Source: Hydractinia symbiolongicarpus (taxonomy: Eukaryota; Cnidaria; Hydrozoa; Anthoathecata; Hydractiniidae). From it: DNA of 64,000 nucleotides. The stretch covers positions 14,193,001 to 14,257,000 of the forward strand of contig NC_079886.1 of NCBI RefSeq assembly GCF_029227915.1. The letters run 5' to 3'. The notes under the pieces are model-generated. The model searched no databases. It had not been told where the DNA came from and worked only from the letters and a program-made list of their open reading frames with translations. Below, in pieces: positions 11,801 to 24,764 of this stretch. Both the position numbers and the translations under genes were made by a program. Numbering within the stretch: position 1 is the stretch's first letter; every line of letters starts with the position of its first letter.

Positions 11801-14800
11801 AGGCCTCACACGTAAATCACGTGGTTCCATCTGCCTGTGCAGGCTACCATTGGCCTACTCCTTCCAGTCTCAATGCGCTACAACGTCCCAAGTCTTTTTC
11901 ATTAGCGCCGTTGCTTTACAACACTCTTAACTACGTGCACAGTCCTATAAAGTCTGTAATATGGTCTTTTGCAGTCTAATAAAAGCCTTACACGTAAATC
12001 ACGTGGTTCCATCTGCCTGCGCAGGTTACCATTGGACTAGAAGATCCAGTCCCAATACACTACAACGTCCCAAGTCGTATTCATTAGCTCCGTTGCCTTA
12101 CAACACTCTTAACTACGTGCACAGTCCTATAAAGGCTGTAATATGGCCTTTTGCAGTCTAATAAAGGCTTCACACGTAAATGACGTGGTTCCATCTGCCT
12201 GCGCAGGTTACCATTGGACTAGACGTACCAGTCTCAATGCGCTACAACGTCCCAAGTAGTTTTCATTAGCGAAGTTGCCTTAGAACACTCTTAACTACGT
12301 GCACAGTCCTATAAAGGCTGTAATATTGCGATTTGCAGTCTAGTAAAGGCCTGACACGTAAATCACGTGCTTCCATTTTCCTGTGCAGGTTACCATTGGC
12401 CTACTCCTTCCAGTCTCAATGCGCTACAACGTCCCAAGTCTTTTTCATTAGCGCCGTTGCTTTACAACACTCTTAACTACGTGCACAGTCCTATAAAGTC
12501 TGTATTATTGCGATTTGCAGTCTAATTAAGGCCTAGCAGGTAAATCACGTTGTTTCACCTGTCTGCCCAGGTTACCATTGGCCTACTCCTTCCAGTCTCA
12601 ATGCGCTACAACGTCCCAAGTCTTTTTCATTAGCGCCGTTGCTTTACAACACTATTAACTGCGTGCACAGTCCTATAAAGACCGTAACATACCCTTTTGC
12701 AGTCTATAAAGGTCGCACACGTAAATCACGTGCTTCCATTTGCCTGTGCAGGTTACCATTGGACTATTCCTTCCAGTCTCAATGTGCTACAACGTCCCAA
12801 GTCGTTTTCATTAGCGCCGTTGCCTTAGAACACTCTTAACTACGTACACAGTCGTATAAAGGCTGTAATATGGCATTTTGCAGTCTAATAAAAGCCTCGC
12901 ACGTAAATAACGTGGTTCCATCTGCCTGCGCAGGTTACCATTGCACTATTCCTTCCAGTCTCAATGCGCTACAACGTCCCAAGTCGTTTTTATTAGCGCC
13001 GCTGCTTTACAACATTCTTAACTACATGCACAGTCCTTTAAAGGCAGTAATATGGCCTTTTGCAGTCTAATAAAAGCCTCGCACGTAAATCACGCGGTTT
13101 CACCTGTCTGCCCAGGTTACCATTGGACTAGTCCTTCCAGTCTCAATGCACTACAACGTCCCAAGTCGTTTTCATTAGCGCCATTGCATTAGAACACTCT
13201 TAACTACGTGCACAGTCCTATAAAGTCTGTAATATTGCGATTTGCAGTCTAATTAAGGCCTCACACGTAAATCACGTGGTTCCATCTGCCTGTGCAGGCT
13301 ACCATTGGCCTACTCCTTCCAGTCTCAATGCGCTACAACGTCCCAAGTCTTTTTCATTAGCGCCGTTGCTTTACAACACTCTTAACTACGTGCACAGTCC
13401 TATAAAGTCTGTAATATGGTCTTTTGCAGTCTAATAAAAGCCTTACACGTAAATCACGTGGTTCCATCTGCCTGCGCAGGTTACCATTGGACTAGAAGAT
13501 CCAGTCCCAATACTCTACAACGTCCCAAGTCGTATTCATTAGCTCCGTTGCCTTACAACACTCTTAACTACGTGCACAGTCCTATAAAGGCTGTAATATG
13601 GCCTTTTGCAGTCTAATAAAGGCTTCACACGTAAATGACGTGGTTCCATCTGCCTGCGCAGGTTACCATTGGACTAGACGTACCAGTCTCAATGCACTAC
13701 AACGTCCCAAGTCGTTTTCATTAGCGAAGTTGCCTTAGAACACTCTTAACTACGTGCACAGTCCTATAAAGGCTGTAATATTGCCTTTTGCAGTCTAGTA
13801 AAGGCCTGACACGTAAATCACGTGCTTCCATTTTCCTGTGCAGGTTACCATTGGACTATTCCTTCCAGTCTCAATGTGCTACAACGTCCCAAGTCGTTTT
13901 CATTAGCGCCGTTGCCTTAGAACACTCTTAACTACGTGCACAGTCCTATAAAGGCTGTAATATGGCCTTTTGCAGTCTAATAAAAGCCTCACACGTAAAT
14001 CACGCGGTTTCACCTGTCTGCCCAGGTTACCATTGGACTAGTCCTTCCAGTCTCAATGCGCTACAACGTCCCAAGTCGTTTTCATTAGCGCCATTGCATT
14101 AGAACACTCTTAACTACGTGCACAGTCCTATAAAGGCTGTAATATGGCATTTTGCAGTCTAATAAAAGCCTCGCAGGTAAATCACGTGGTTCCATCTGCC
14201 TGTGCAGGTTACCATTGGACTATTCCTTACAGTCTCATCGTGCTACAACGTCCCAAGTCGTTTTCATTAGCGCCGTTGCTTTACAACACTATTAACTACG
14301 TGCACAGTCCTATAAAGTCTGTAATATTGCGATTTGCAGTCTAATTAAGGCCCAGCCCGTAAATCACGTTGTTTCACCTGTCTGCCCAGGTTACCATTGG
14401 ACTATTCCTTACAGTCTCATCGTGCTACAACGTCCCAAGTCGTTTTCATTAGCGCCGTTGCTTTACAACACTATTAACTACGTGCACAATCCTATAAAGT
14501 CTGTATTATTGCGATTTGCAGTCTAATTAAGTCCTAGCACGTAAAATCACGTGGTTTCACCGGCCTGCCCAGGTTACCATTGCACTGTTCCTTCCAGTCT
14601 CAATGCGCTACCACGTCCCAAGTCGTTTTCATTAGCGCCGTTGCCTTACAACACTCTTAACTACGTGCACAGTCCTATAAAGGCTGTAATATGGTCTTCC
14701 GCAGTCTAATAAAAGCCTCACACGTAAGTCACGTCGTTCCATCTGTCTGCGCAGGTTACCATTGGACTAGTCCTTCCAGTCTCAATGCGCTACAACGTCC

Positions 14801-15418
14801 CAAGTCTTTTTCATTAGCTCCGTTGCCTTACAACACTCTTAACTACGTGCACAGTCCTATAAAGGCTGTAATATGGTCATTTGCAGTCTAATAGAAGCCT
14901 TACACGTAAATCACGTGGTTCCATCTGCCTGCGCAGGTTACCATTGGACTAGAAGATCCAGTCCCAATACACTACAACGTCCCAAGTCGTATTCATTAGC
15001 TCCGTTGCTTTAGAACACTCTTAACTACGTGCACAGTCCTATAAAGGCTGTAATATTGCCTTTTGCAGTCTAGTAAAGGCCTCGCACGTAAATCACGCGG
15101 TTTCACCTGTCTGCCCAGGTTACCATTGGACTAGTCCTTCCAGTCTCAATGCGCTACAACGTCCCAAGTCGTTTTCATTAGCGCCATTGCATTAGAACAC
15201 TCTTAACTACGTGCACAGTCCTATAAAGTCTGTAATATTGCGACTTGCAGTCTAATTAAGGCCTCACACGTAAATCACGTGGTTCCATCTGCCTGTGCAG
15301 GCTACCATTGGCCTACTCCTTCCAGTCTCAATGCGCTACAACGTCCCAAGTCTTTTTCATTAGCGCCGTTGCTTTACAACACTCTTAACTACGTGCACAG
15401 TCCTATAAAGTCTGTAAT

Positions 15419-16873
15419 ATGGTCTTTTGCAGTCTAATAAAAGCCTTACACGTAAATCACGTGGTTCCATCTGCCTGCGCAGGTTACCATTGGACTAGAA
15501 GATCCAGTCCTAATACACTACAACGTCCCAAGTCGTATTCATTAGCTCCGTTGCCTTACAACACTCTTAACTACGTGCACAGTCCTATAAAGGCTGTAAT
15601 ATGGCCTTTTGCAGTCTAATAAAGGCTTCACACGTAAATGACGTGGTTCCATCTGCCTGCGCAGGTTACCATTGGACTAGACGTACCAGTCTCAATGCGC
15701 TACAACTTCCCAAGTCGTTTTCATTAGCGAAGTTGCCTTAGAACACTCTTAACTACGTGCACAGTCCTATAAAGGCTGTAATATTGCGATTTGCAGTCTA
15801 GTAAAGGCCTGACACGTAAATCACGTGCTTCCATTTTCCTGTGCAGGTTACCATTGGCCTACTCCTTCCAGTCTCAATGCGCTACAACGTCCCAAGTCTT
15901 TTTCATTAGCGCCGTTGCTTTACAACACTCTTAACTACGTGCACAGTCCTATAAAGTCTGTAATATTGCGATTTGCAGTCTAATTAAGGCCTAGCAGGTA
16001 AATCACGTTGTTTCACCTGTCTGCCCAGGTTACCATTGGCCTACTCCTTCCAGTCTCAATGCGCTACAACGTCCCAAGTCTTTTTCATTAGCGCCGTTGC
16101 TTTACAACACTATTAACTGCGTGCACAGTCCTATAAAGACCGTAACATACCCTTTTGCAGTCTATAAAGGTCGCACACGTAAATCACGTGCTTCCATTTG
16201 CCTGTGCAGGTTACCATTGGACTATTCCTTCCAGTCTCAATGTGCTACAACGTCCCAAGTCGTTTTCATTAGCGCTGTTGCCTTAGAACACTCTTAACTA
16301 CGTACACAGTCGTATAAAGGCTGTAATATGGCATTTTGCAGTCTAATAAAAGCCTCGCACGTAAATAACGTGGTTCCATCTGCCTGCGCATGTTACCATT
16401 GCACTATTCCTTCCAGTCTCAATGCGCTACAACGTCCCAAGTCGTTTTTATTAGCGCCGCTGCCTTACAACATTCTTAACTACATGCACAGTCCTTTAAA
16501 GGCAGTAATATGGCCTTTTGCAGTCTAATAAAAGCCTCGCACGTAAATCACGCGGTTTCACCTGTCTGCCCAGGTTACCATTGGACTAGTCCTTCCAGTC
16601 TCAATGCGCTACAACGTCCCAAGTCGTTTTCATTAGCGCCATTGCATTAGAACACTCTTAACTACGTGCACAGTCCTATAAAGTCTGTAATATTGCGATT
16701 TGCAGTCTAATTAAGGCCTCACACGTAAATCACGTGGTTCCATCTGCCTGTGCAGGCTACCATTGGCCTACTCCTTCCAGTCTCAATGCGCTACAACGTC
16801 CCAAGTCTTTTTCATTAGCGCCGTTGCTTTACAACACTCTTAACTACGTGCACAGTCCTATAAAGTCTGTAAT
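15419..16873 (+). repeat. 8-monomer HOR unit (1455 bp), block C
   Basis: Complete 8-mer from one ATGGTC monomer to the next. It includes a monomer at about 16152 where the start is ACATACCC and the following stretch reads GTCTATAAAGG (3 bp shorter), a private marker also present at about 12694 and 17607. Confidence 0.8.
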
Positions 16874-18328
16874 ATGGTCTTTTGCAGTCTAATAAAAGCC
16901 TTACACGTAAATCACGTGGTTCCATCTGCCTGCGCAGGTTACCATTGGACTAGAAGATCCAGTCCCAATACACTACAACGTCCCAAGTCGTATTCATTAG
17001 CTCCGTTGCCTTACAACACTCTTAACTACGTGCACAGTCCTATAAAGGCTGTAATATGGCCTTTTGCAGTCTAATAAAGGCTTCACACGTAAATGACGTG
17101 GTTCCATCTGCCTGCGCAGGTTACCATTGGACTAGACGTACCAGTCTCAATGCACTACAACGTCCCAAGTCGTTTTCATTAGCGAAGTTGCCTTAGAACA
17201 CTCTTAACTACGTGCACAGTCCTATAAAGGCTGTAATATTGCCTTTTGCAGTCTAGTAAAGGCCTGACGCGTAAATCATGTGCTTCCATTTTCCTGTGCA
17301 GGTTACCATTGGACTATTCCTTCCAGTCTCAATGTGCTACAACGTCCCAAGTCGTTTTCATTAGCGCCATTGCATTAGAACACTCTTAACTACGTGCACA
17401 GTCCTATAAAGTCTGTAATATTGCGATTTGCAGTCTAATTAAGGCCTAGCAGGTAAATCACGTTGTTTCACCTGTCTGCCCAGGTTACCATTGGCCTACT
17501 CCTTCCAGTCTCAATGCGCTACAACGTCCCAAGTCTTTTTCATTAGCGCCGTTGCTTTACAACACTATTAACTGCGTGCACAGTCCTATAAAGACCGTAA
17601 CATACCCTTTTGCAGTCTATAAAGGTCGCACACGTAAATCACGTGCTTCCATTTGCCTGTGCAGGTTACCATTGGACTATTCCTTCCAGTCTCAATGTGC
17701 TACAACGTCCCAAGTCGTTTTCATTAGCGCTGTTGCCTTAGAACACTCTTAACTACGTACACAGTCGTATAAAGGCTGTAATATGGCATTTTGCAGTCTA
17801 ATAAAAGCCTCGCACGTAAATAACGTGGTTCCATCTGCCTGCGCAGGTTACCATTGCACTATTCCTTCCAGTCTCAATGCGCTACAACGTCCCAAGTCGT
17901 TTTTATTAGCGCCGCTGCCTTACAACATTCTTAACTACATGCACAGTCCTTTAAAGGCAGTAATATGGCCTTTTGCAGTCTAATAAAAGCCTCGCACGTA
18001 AATCACGCGGTTTCACCTGTCTGCCCAGGTTACCATTGGACTAGTCCTTCCAGTCTCAATGCGCTACAACGTCCCAAGTCGTTTTCATTAGCGCCATTGC
18101 ATTAGAACACTCTTAACTACGTGCACAGTCCTATAAAGTCTGTAATATTGCGATTTGCAGTCTAATTAAGGCCTCACACGTAAATCACGTGGTTCCATCT
18201 GCCTGTGCAGGCTACCATTGGCCTACTCCTTCCAGTCTCAATGCGCTACAACGTCCCAAGTCTTTTTCATTAGCGCCGTTGCTTTACAACACTCTTAACT
18301 ATGTGCACAGTCCTATAAAGTCTGTAAT
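16874..18328 (+). repeat. 8-monomer HOR unit (1455 bp), block C
   Basis: Adjacent 8-mer with the same overall monomer order as 15419-16873, though a few monomers near 17340-17410 show local exchange, with an ATTGCATTAG monomer replacing the GTTGCTTTAC type. Confidence 0.8.
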
Positions 18329-19238
18329 ATGGTCTTTTGCAGTCTAATAAAAGCCTTACACGTAAATCACGTGGTTCCATCTGCCTGCGCAGGTTACCAT
18401 TGGACTAGAAGATCCAGTCCCAATACACTACAACGTCCCAAGTCGTATTCATTAGCTCCGTTGCCTTACAACACTCTTAACTACGTGCACAGTCCTATAA
18501 AGGCTGTAATATGGCCTTTTGCAGTCTAATAAAGGCTTCACACGTAAATGACGTGGTTCCATCTGCCTGCGCAGGTTACCATTGGACTAGACGTACCAGT
18601 CTCAATGCACTACAACGTCCCAAGTCGTTTTCATTAGCGAAGTTGCCTTAGAACACTCTTAACTACGTGCACAGTCCTATAAAGGCTGTAATATGGCATT
18701 TTGCAGTCTAATAAAAGCCTCGCACGTAAATAACGTGGTTCCATCTGCCTGCGCAGGTTACCATTGCACTATTCCTTCCAGTCTCAATGCGCTACAACGT
18801 CCCAAGTCGTTTTTATTAGCGCCGCTGCCTTACAACATTCTTAACTACATGCACAGTCCTTTAAAGGCAGTAATATGGCCTTTTGCAGTCTAATAAAAGC
18901 CTCGCACGTAAATCACGCGGTTTCACCTGTCTGCCCAGGTTACCATTGGACTAGTCCTTCCAGTCTCAATGCACTACAACGTCCCAAGTCGTTTTCATTA
19001 GCGCCATTGCATTAGAACACTCTTAACTACGTGCACAGTCCTATAAAGTCTGTAATATTGCGATTTGCAGTCTAATTAAGGCCTCACACGTAAATCACGT
19101 GGTTCCATCTGCCTGTGCAGGCTACCATTGGCCTACTCCTTCCAGTCTCAATGCGCTACAACGTCCCAAGTCTTTTTCATTAGCGCCGTTGCTTTACAAC
19201 ACTCTTAACTACGTGCACAGTCCTATAAAGTCTGTAAT
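18329..19238 (+). repeat. 5-monomer derivative of the block C HOR (910 bp)
   Basis: Begins like the 8-mer but lacks three consecutive monomers. The monomer found 909 bp into the full unit (17783 relative to 16874) lies only 364 bp in here (18693). The missing 545 bp equals three monomers, so this is a clean unit-register deletion. Confidence 0.8.
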
Positions 19239-20750
19239 ATGGTCTTTTGCAGTCTAATAAAAGCCTTACACGTAAATCACGTGGTTCCATCTGCCTGCGC
19301 AGGTTACCATTGGACTAGAAGATCCAGTCCCAATACTCTACAACGTCCCAAGTCGTATTCATTAGCTCCGTTGCCTTACAACACTCTTAACTACGTGCAC
19401 AGTCCTATAAAGGCTGTAATATGGCCTTTTGCAGTCTAATAAAGGCTTCACACGTAAATGACGTGGTTCCATCTGCCTGCGCAGGTTACCATTGGACTAG
19501 ACGTACCAGTCTCAATGCACTACAACGTCCCAAGTCGTTTTCATTAGCGAAGTTGCCTTAGAACACTCTTAACTACGTGCACAGTCCTATAAAGGCTGTA
19601 ATATCGCCTTTTGCAGTCTAGTAAAGGCCTGACACGTAAATCACGTGCTTCCATTTTCCTGTGCAGGTTACCATTGGACTATTCCTTCCAGTCTCAATGT
19701 GCTACAACGTCCCAAGTCGTTTTCATTAGCGCCGTTGCCTTAGAACACTCTTAACTACGTGCACAGTCCTATAAAGGCTGTAATATGGCCTTTTGCAGTC
19801 TAATAAAAGCCTCACACGTAAATCACGCGGTTTCACCTGTCTGCCCAGGTTACCATTGGACTAGTCCTTCCAGTCTCAATGCGCTACAACGTCCCAAGTC
19901 GTTTTCATTAGCGCCATTGCATTAGAACACTCTTAACTACGTGCACAGTCCTATAAAGGCTGTAATATGGCATTTTGCAGTCTAATAAAAGCCTCGCAGG
20001 TAAATCACGTGGTTCCATCTGCCTGTGCAGGCTACCATTGGACTATTCCTTACAGTCTCATCGTGCTACAACGTCCCAAGTCGTTTTCATTAGCGCCGTT
20101 GCTTTACAACACTATTAACTACGTGCACAGTCCTATAAAGTCTGTAATATTGCGATTTGCAGTCTAATTAAGGCCCAGCCCGTAAATCACGTTGTTTCAC
20201 CTGTCTGCCCAGGTTACCATTGGACTATTCCTTACAGTCTCATCGTGCTACAACGTCCCAAGTCGTTTTCATTAGCGCCGTTGCTTTACAACACTATTAA
20301 CTACGTGCACAATCCTATAAAGTCTGTATTATTGCGATTTGCAGTCTAATTAAGTCCTAGCACGTAAAATCACGTGGTTTCACCGGCCTGCCCAGGTTAC
20401 CATTGCACTGTTCCTTCCAGTCTCAATGCGCTACCACGTCCAAAGTCGTTTTCATTAGCGCCGTTGCCTTACAACACTCTTAACTACGTGCACAGTCCTA
20501 TAAAGGCTGTAATATGGTCTTCCGCAGTCTAATAAAAGCCTCACACGTAAGTCACGTCGTTCCATCTGTCTGCGCAGGTTACCATTGGACTAGTCCTTCC
20601 AGTCCCAATACACTACAACGTCCCAAGTCGTATTCATTAGCTCCGTTGCTTTAGAACACTCTTAACTACGTGCACAGTCCTATAAAGGCTGTAATATTGC
20701 CTTTTGCAGTCTAGTAAAGGCCTCGCACGTAAATCACGCGGTTTCACCTG

Positions 20751-21265
20751 TGTGCGTAGGTTACTATTGGACTAGTCCTTCCAGTCTGAATGCGCTACAA
20801 CGTCCCAAGTTGTTTTCATTAGCGCTGTGGCCTTAGAATTGTCTAAATTATGTGCACAGTCCTATAAAGGCTGTAATATGGCTTTTGCAGTCTAATAAAA
20901 GCCTCACACGTAAATCACGTGGTTTCACTGTCTGCGCAGGTTACCATTGGACTAGTCCTTCCAGTCTGAATGCGCTACAACGTCCTAAGTCGTTTTCATT
21001 AGCGCCGTTGCCTTACAACACTCTTAACTACGTGCACAGTCCTATAAAGGCTGTATATGGCCTTTTGCGTTCTAATAAAATCCTCACACGTAAATCACGT
21101 GGTTCCATCTGCCTGCGCAGGTTACCATTGGACTAGACGTTCCAGTCCCAATGCACTACAACGTCTCAAGTCGTATTCATTAGCGCCGTTACCTTAAAAC
21201 ACTCTTAACTACGTGCACAGTCCTAAAAAGGCTGTACTATGGCCTTTTGCAGTCTAATAAAAGCC
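20751..21265 (+). repeat. Diverged junction monomers between blocks C and A'
   Basis: About three monomers carry more private changes than their neighbours: GTGTGCGTAGG at the dyad (about 20750), GAATTGTCTAAATTATG (about 20836), a 2-bp loss in GTTTCACTGTCTG (about 20922), GGCTGTATATGG with one A missing (about 21050), and CCTAAAAAGGCTGTACTATGG, which destroys TATAAA (about 21223). They match neither flanking HOR closely. They may be older monomers stranded between two amplified domains. Confidence 0.6.
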
Positions 21266-23670
21266 TTGCACGTAAATCACGCGGTTTCATCTGTCTGCGC
21301 AGGTTACCATTGGACTAGTCCTTCCAGTCTCAATGCGCTACAACGTCCCAAGTCGTTTTCATTAGCGCTATTGCATTAGAACACTCTTGACTACGTGCAC
21401 AGTCCTATAAAGGCTGTAATATGGCGTTTTGCAGTCTAATAAAAGCCTCACACGTTAATCACGTGGTTCCATCTGCCTGCGCAGGTTACCATTGCACTAT
21501 TCCTTCCAGTCTCAATGCGCTACAATGCATTTATTAGCTCCGTTGCCTTAGAACACTCTTAACTACGTGCACAGTGCTATAAAGGCTGTAATATGGCATT
21601 TTGCAGTCTAATAAAAGCCTCACACGTAAGTTACGTGGTTCCACTTGCCTGCGCAGATTACCATTGGACTATTCCTTAAGGTCTCAATGCACTACAACGT
21701 CCCAAGTCGTTTTCATTAGCGCTATTGCATTAGAACACTCTTAACTACGTGCACAGTCCTATAAAGGCGGTAATATGGCCTTTTACAGTCTAATAAAAGC
21801 CTCACACGTAAATCACGTGGTTCCATCTGTCTGCGCAGGTTACCATTGCACTATTCCTTCCAGTCTCAATGCGCTACAACGTTCCAAGTCCTTTTCATTA
21901 TTGCCGTTGCTTTACAACACTATTAACTGTTTGCACAGTCCTATAAAGACCGTAATTTACCCTTTTGCAGTCCAATAAAAGCCGCACACGTAAATCACGC
22001 GGTTTCAGCTGCCTGCGCAGGTTACCATTGGACTAATCCTTCCAGTCTCAATGCGCTACAACGTCCCAAGTCGTTTTCATTAGCGCTATTGCGTTAGAAC
22101 ACTCTTAACTACGTGCACAGTCCTATAAAGGCTGTAATATGGCGTTTTGAAGTCTAATAAAAGCCTCACACGTTAATCACGTGGTTCCATCTGCCTGCGC
22201 AGGTTACCATTCCACTATTCCTTCCAGTCTCAATGCGCTACAACGTTCCAAGTCCTTTTCATTATTGCCGTTGCTTTACAACACTATTAACTGTTTGCAC
22301 AGTTCTATAAAAACCGTAATTTACCCTTTTGCAGTCCAATAAAAGGCGCACACGTAAATCACGCGGTTTCAGCTGCCTGCGGCGGTTACTATTGGACTTG
22401 TCGTTCCAGTCTCATTGCGCTACCACGTCCCAAGTCGTTTTCATTAGCGCCGCTGCTTTACAACACTCTTAACTACGTGCACAGTCCTATAAAGGCTGTA
22501 ATATGGCTTTTGCTGTCTAATAAAAGCCTCACACGTAAGTCCCGTGGTTCCACCTGCCTGCGCAGGATACCATTGGACTATTCCTTACAGTCTCAATGTG
22601 CTACAACGTCCCAAGTCGTTTTCATTAGCGCCGTTGCTTTACAACACTATTAACTACGTGCACAGTCCTATAAAGGCGGTAATATGGCCTTTTGCAGTCT
22701 AATAAAAGACTCGCACGTAAATCAAGCGGTCTCACCTGTCTGCGCAGGTTACCATTGGACTAGTCCTTCCAGTCTCAATGCGCTACAACGTTCCAAGTCG
22801 TTTTCATTAGCGCTATAGCAATAGAACACTCTTAACTACGTGCACAGTGCTATAAAGGCTGTAATATGGCATTTTGCAGTCTAATAAAAGCCTCACACGT
22901 AAGTTACGTGGTTCCACTTGCCTGCACAGATTACCATTGGACTATTCCTTAAGGTCTCAATGTGCTACAACGTCCCCAGTCGTTTTCATTAGCGCTGTTG
23001 CTTTACAACAATATTAACTGCGTCCAGAGTCCTATAGAGGCTGTAATATGGCCTTTTGCAGACTAGTAAAAGCCTCACACGTAAATCACGTGGTTCCATC
23101 TGCCTGTGCAGGTTACCATTGGACTATTCCTTACAGTCTCGATGTGCTACAACGTTCCAAGTCGTCTTCATTAGCGCCGTTGCTTTACAACACTATTAAC
23201 TACGTGCACAGTCCTATAAAGGCTGTAATATTGCCTTTTGCAGTGTAATAAAGGCCTTGCACGTAAATCACGTGGTTTCATCAGTCTGTGCAGGTTACCA
23301 TTGGACTAGTCCTTCCAGTCTCAATGCGCTACAACGCATTCATTAGCTCCGTTGCCTTAGAACACTCTTAACTACGTGCACAGTCCTATAAAGGCTGTAA
23401 TATGGCCTTTTGCAGTCTAATAAAGGCTTCACACGTAAATCACGTGGTTCCATCTGCCGGCGCAGGTTACCATTGGACTAGACGTTCCAGTCTCAATGCA
23501 CTACAACGTCCCAAGTCGTTTTCATTAGCGCTATTGCATTAGAACACTCTTAACTACGTGCACAGTCCTATAAAGGCGGTAATATGGCCTTTTGCAGTCT
23601 AATAAAAGCCTCACACGTAAATCACGTGGTTCCATCTGTCTGCGCAGGTTACCATTGGACTTGTCGTTCC
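21266..23670 (+). repeat. Block A' : right-hand homologue of block A
   Basis: Positions 21266-21530 match 1-265 almost perfectly. From about 21526 the match resumes with 625 onward, so two monomers (365 bp) present on the left are missing here. Near 22670 three extra monomers (545 bp) are present relative to the left copy, after which 23250-23670 matches about 1805-2220. The two homologous segments therefore bracket about 19 kb of unrelated HOR domains. Confidence 0.72.
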
Positions 23671-24764
23671 AGTCTCAATGCGCTACCACGTCCCAAGTCA
23701 TTTTCATTAGCGCCGTTGCCTTACAACACTCTTAACTATGTGCACAGTCCCATAAAGGCTGTAATATGGCTGTTTGCAGTCTAATAAAGGCCTCGCACGT
23801 AAATCACGTGGTTTCACCTGTCTGCGCAGGTTACCATTGGACTAGTCCTTCCAGTCTGAATGCGCTACAACGTCCCAAGTCGTTTTCATTAGCGCCATTG
23901 CATTAGAACACTCTTAACTACGTGCACAGTCCTATAAAGGCTGTAATATGGCCTTTTGCAGTCTAATAAAAGCCTCACACGTAAATCACGTGGTTTCAAC
24001 TGCCTGTGCAGGCTACCATTGGACTATTCCTTACAGTCTGATCGTGCTACAACGTCCCAAGTCGTTTTCATTAGCGCCGTTGCCTTAGAACACTCTTAAC
24101 TACGTGCACAGTCCTATAAAAGCTGTAATATTGCCTTTTGCAGTCTAATAAAGGCCTGACACGTAAATCACGCGGTTTCAGCTGACTGCGTCGGTTACCA
24201 TTGGACTTGTCGTTCCAGCCTCAATGTGCTACCACGTCCCAAGTCGTTTTCATTAGCGCCGTTGCCTTAGAACACTCTTAACTACGTGCACAGTCCTATA
24301 AAGGCTGTAATATGGCCTTTTGCAGTCTAATAAAGGCTTCACACGTAAATCACGTGGTTCCATCTGCCGGCGCAGGTTACCATTGGACTAGACGTTCCAG
24401 TCTCAATGCACTACAACGTCCCAGGTCGTTTTCATTGGCGAAGTTGCCTTAGAACACTCTTAACTACGTGCACAGTCCTATAAAGGCTGTAATATTGCCT
24501 TTTGCAGTCTAATAAAGGCCTGACACGTAAATCACGTGTTTCCATTTGCCTGTGCAGGTTACCATTGGACTATTCCTTCCAGTCTTAATGCGCTACAACG
24601 TCCCAAGTCGTTTTCATTAGCGCCGTTGCCTTAGAACACTCTTAACTACGTGCACAGTCCTATAAAGGCTGTAATATTGCCTTTTGCAGTCTAATAAAGG
24701 TCTTGCACGTAAATCACGTGGTTTCATCAGTCTGTGCAGGTTACCATTGGACTAGTCCTTCCAG
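21510..24764 (+). repeat. 18-monomer repeat, copy 1 (3255 bp)
   Basis: Monomer types at 21775, 23048 and 23584 recur at 25030, 26304 and 26840, an offset of 3255-3256 bp. That equals 18 monomers less about 20 bp, because each copy holds two 172-bp monomers (short sites near 21526 and 23338 in this copy). The unit overlaps the A' homology. Confidence 0.8.

Larger units (their letters stand above)
2096..11890 (+). repeat. Block B: 16-monomer HOR domain, ~2.91-kb period
   Basis: Identical monomer types recur at 2909-2911 bp: 2139 and 5049; 3230, 6139 and 9050; 3412, 6321 and 9232; 4503, 7412 and 10323; 8322 and 11233. Two forms of the unit overlap. In the first (2100-4890 repeated at 5010-7800) the unit is two 7-mers plus two monomers. 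In the second (about 6060-8970 repeated at 8971-11890) one 7-mer is followed by nine monomers that include a run of AATTAA-type monomers. The period falls slightly short of 16 x 182 because some monomers carry 1-bp deletions, such as GGCGAATTGCC near 2627, 3899, 5536, 6808 and 9719. Confidence 0.85.
11891..20750 (+). repeat. Block C: 8-monomer HOR domain, ~1455-bp period
   Basis: A monomer type marked by ATGGTCTTTTGCAG and GACTAGAAGATCC starts at 11961, 13416, 15419, 16874, 18329 and 19239. The spacings are 1455, 2003, 1455, 1455 and 910 bp, that is 8, 11, 8, 8 and 5 monomers. Longer identities cut across these: 11961-13700 matches 15419-17150 at 3458 bp, and about 13070-14775 matches 18893-20598 at 5823 bp. 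The domain is therefore a patchwork of unequal exchanges, not a clean HOR ladder. Its entry monomer near 11890 and its end near 20750 are marked by loss of these shared variants. Confidence 0.83.
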
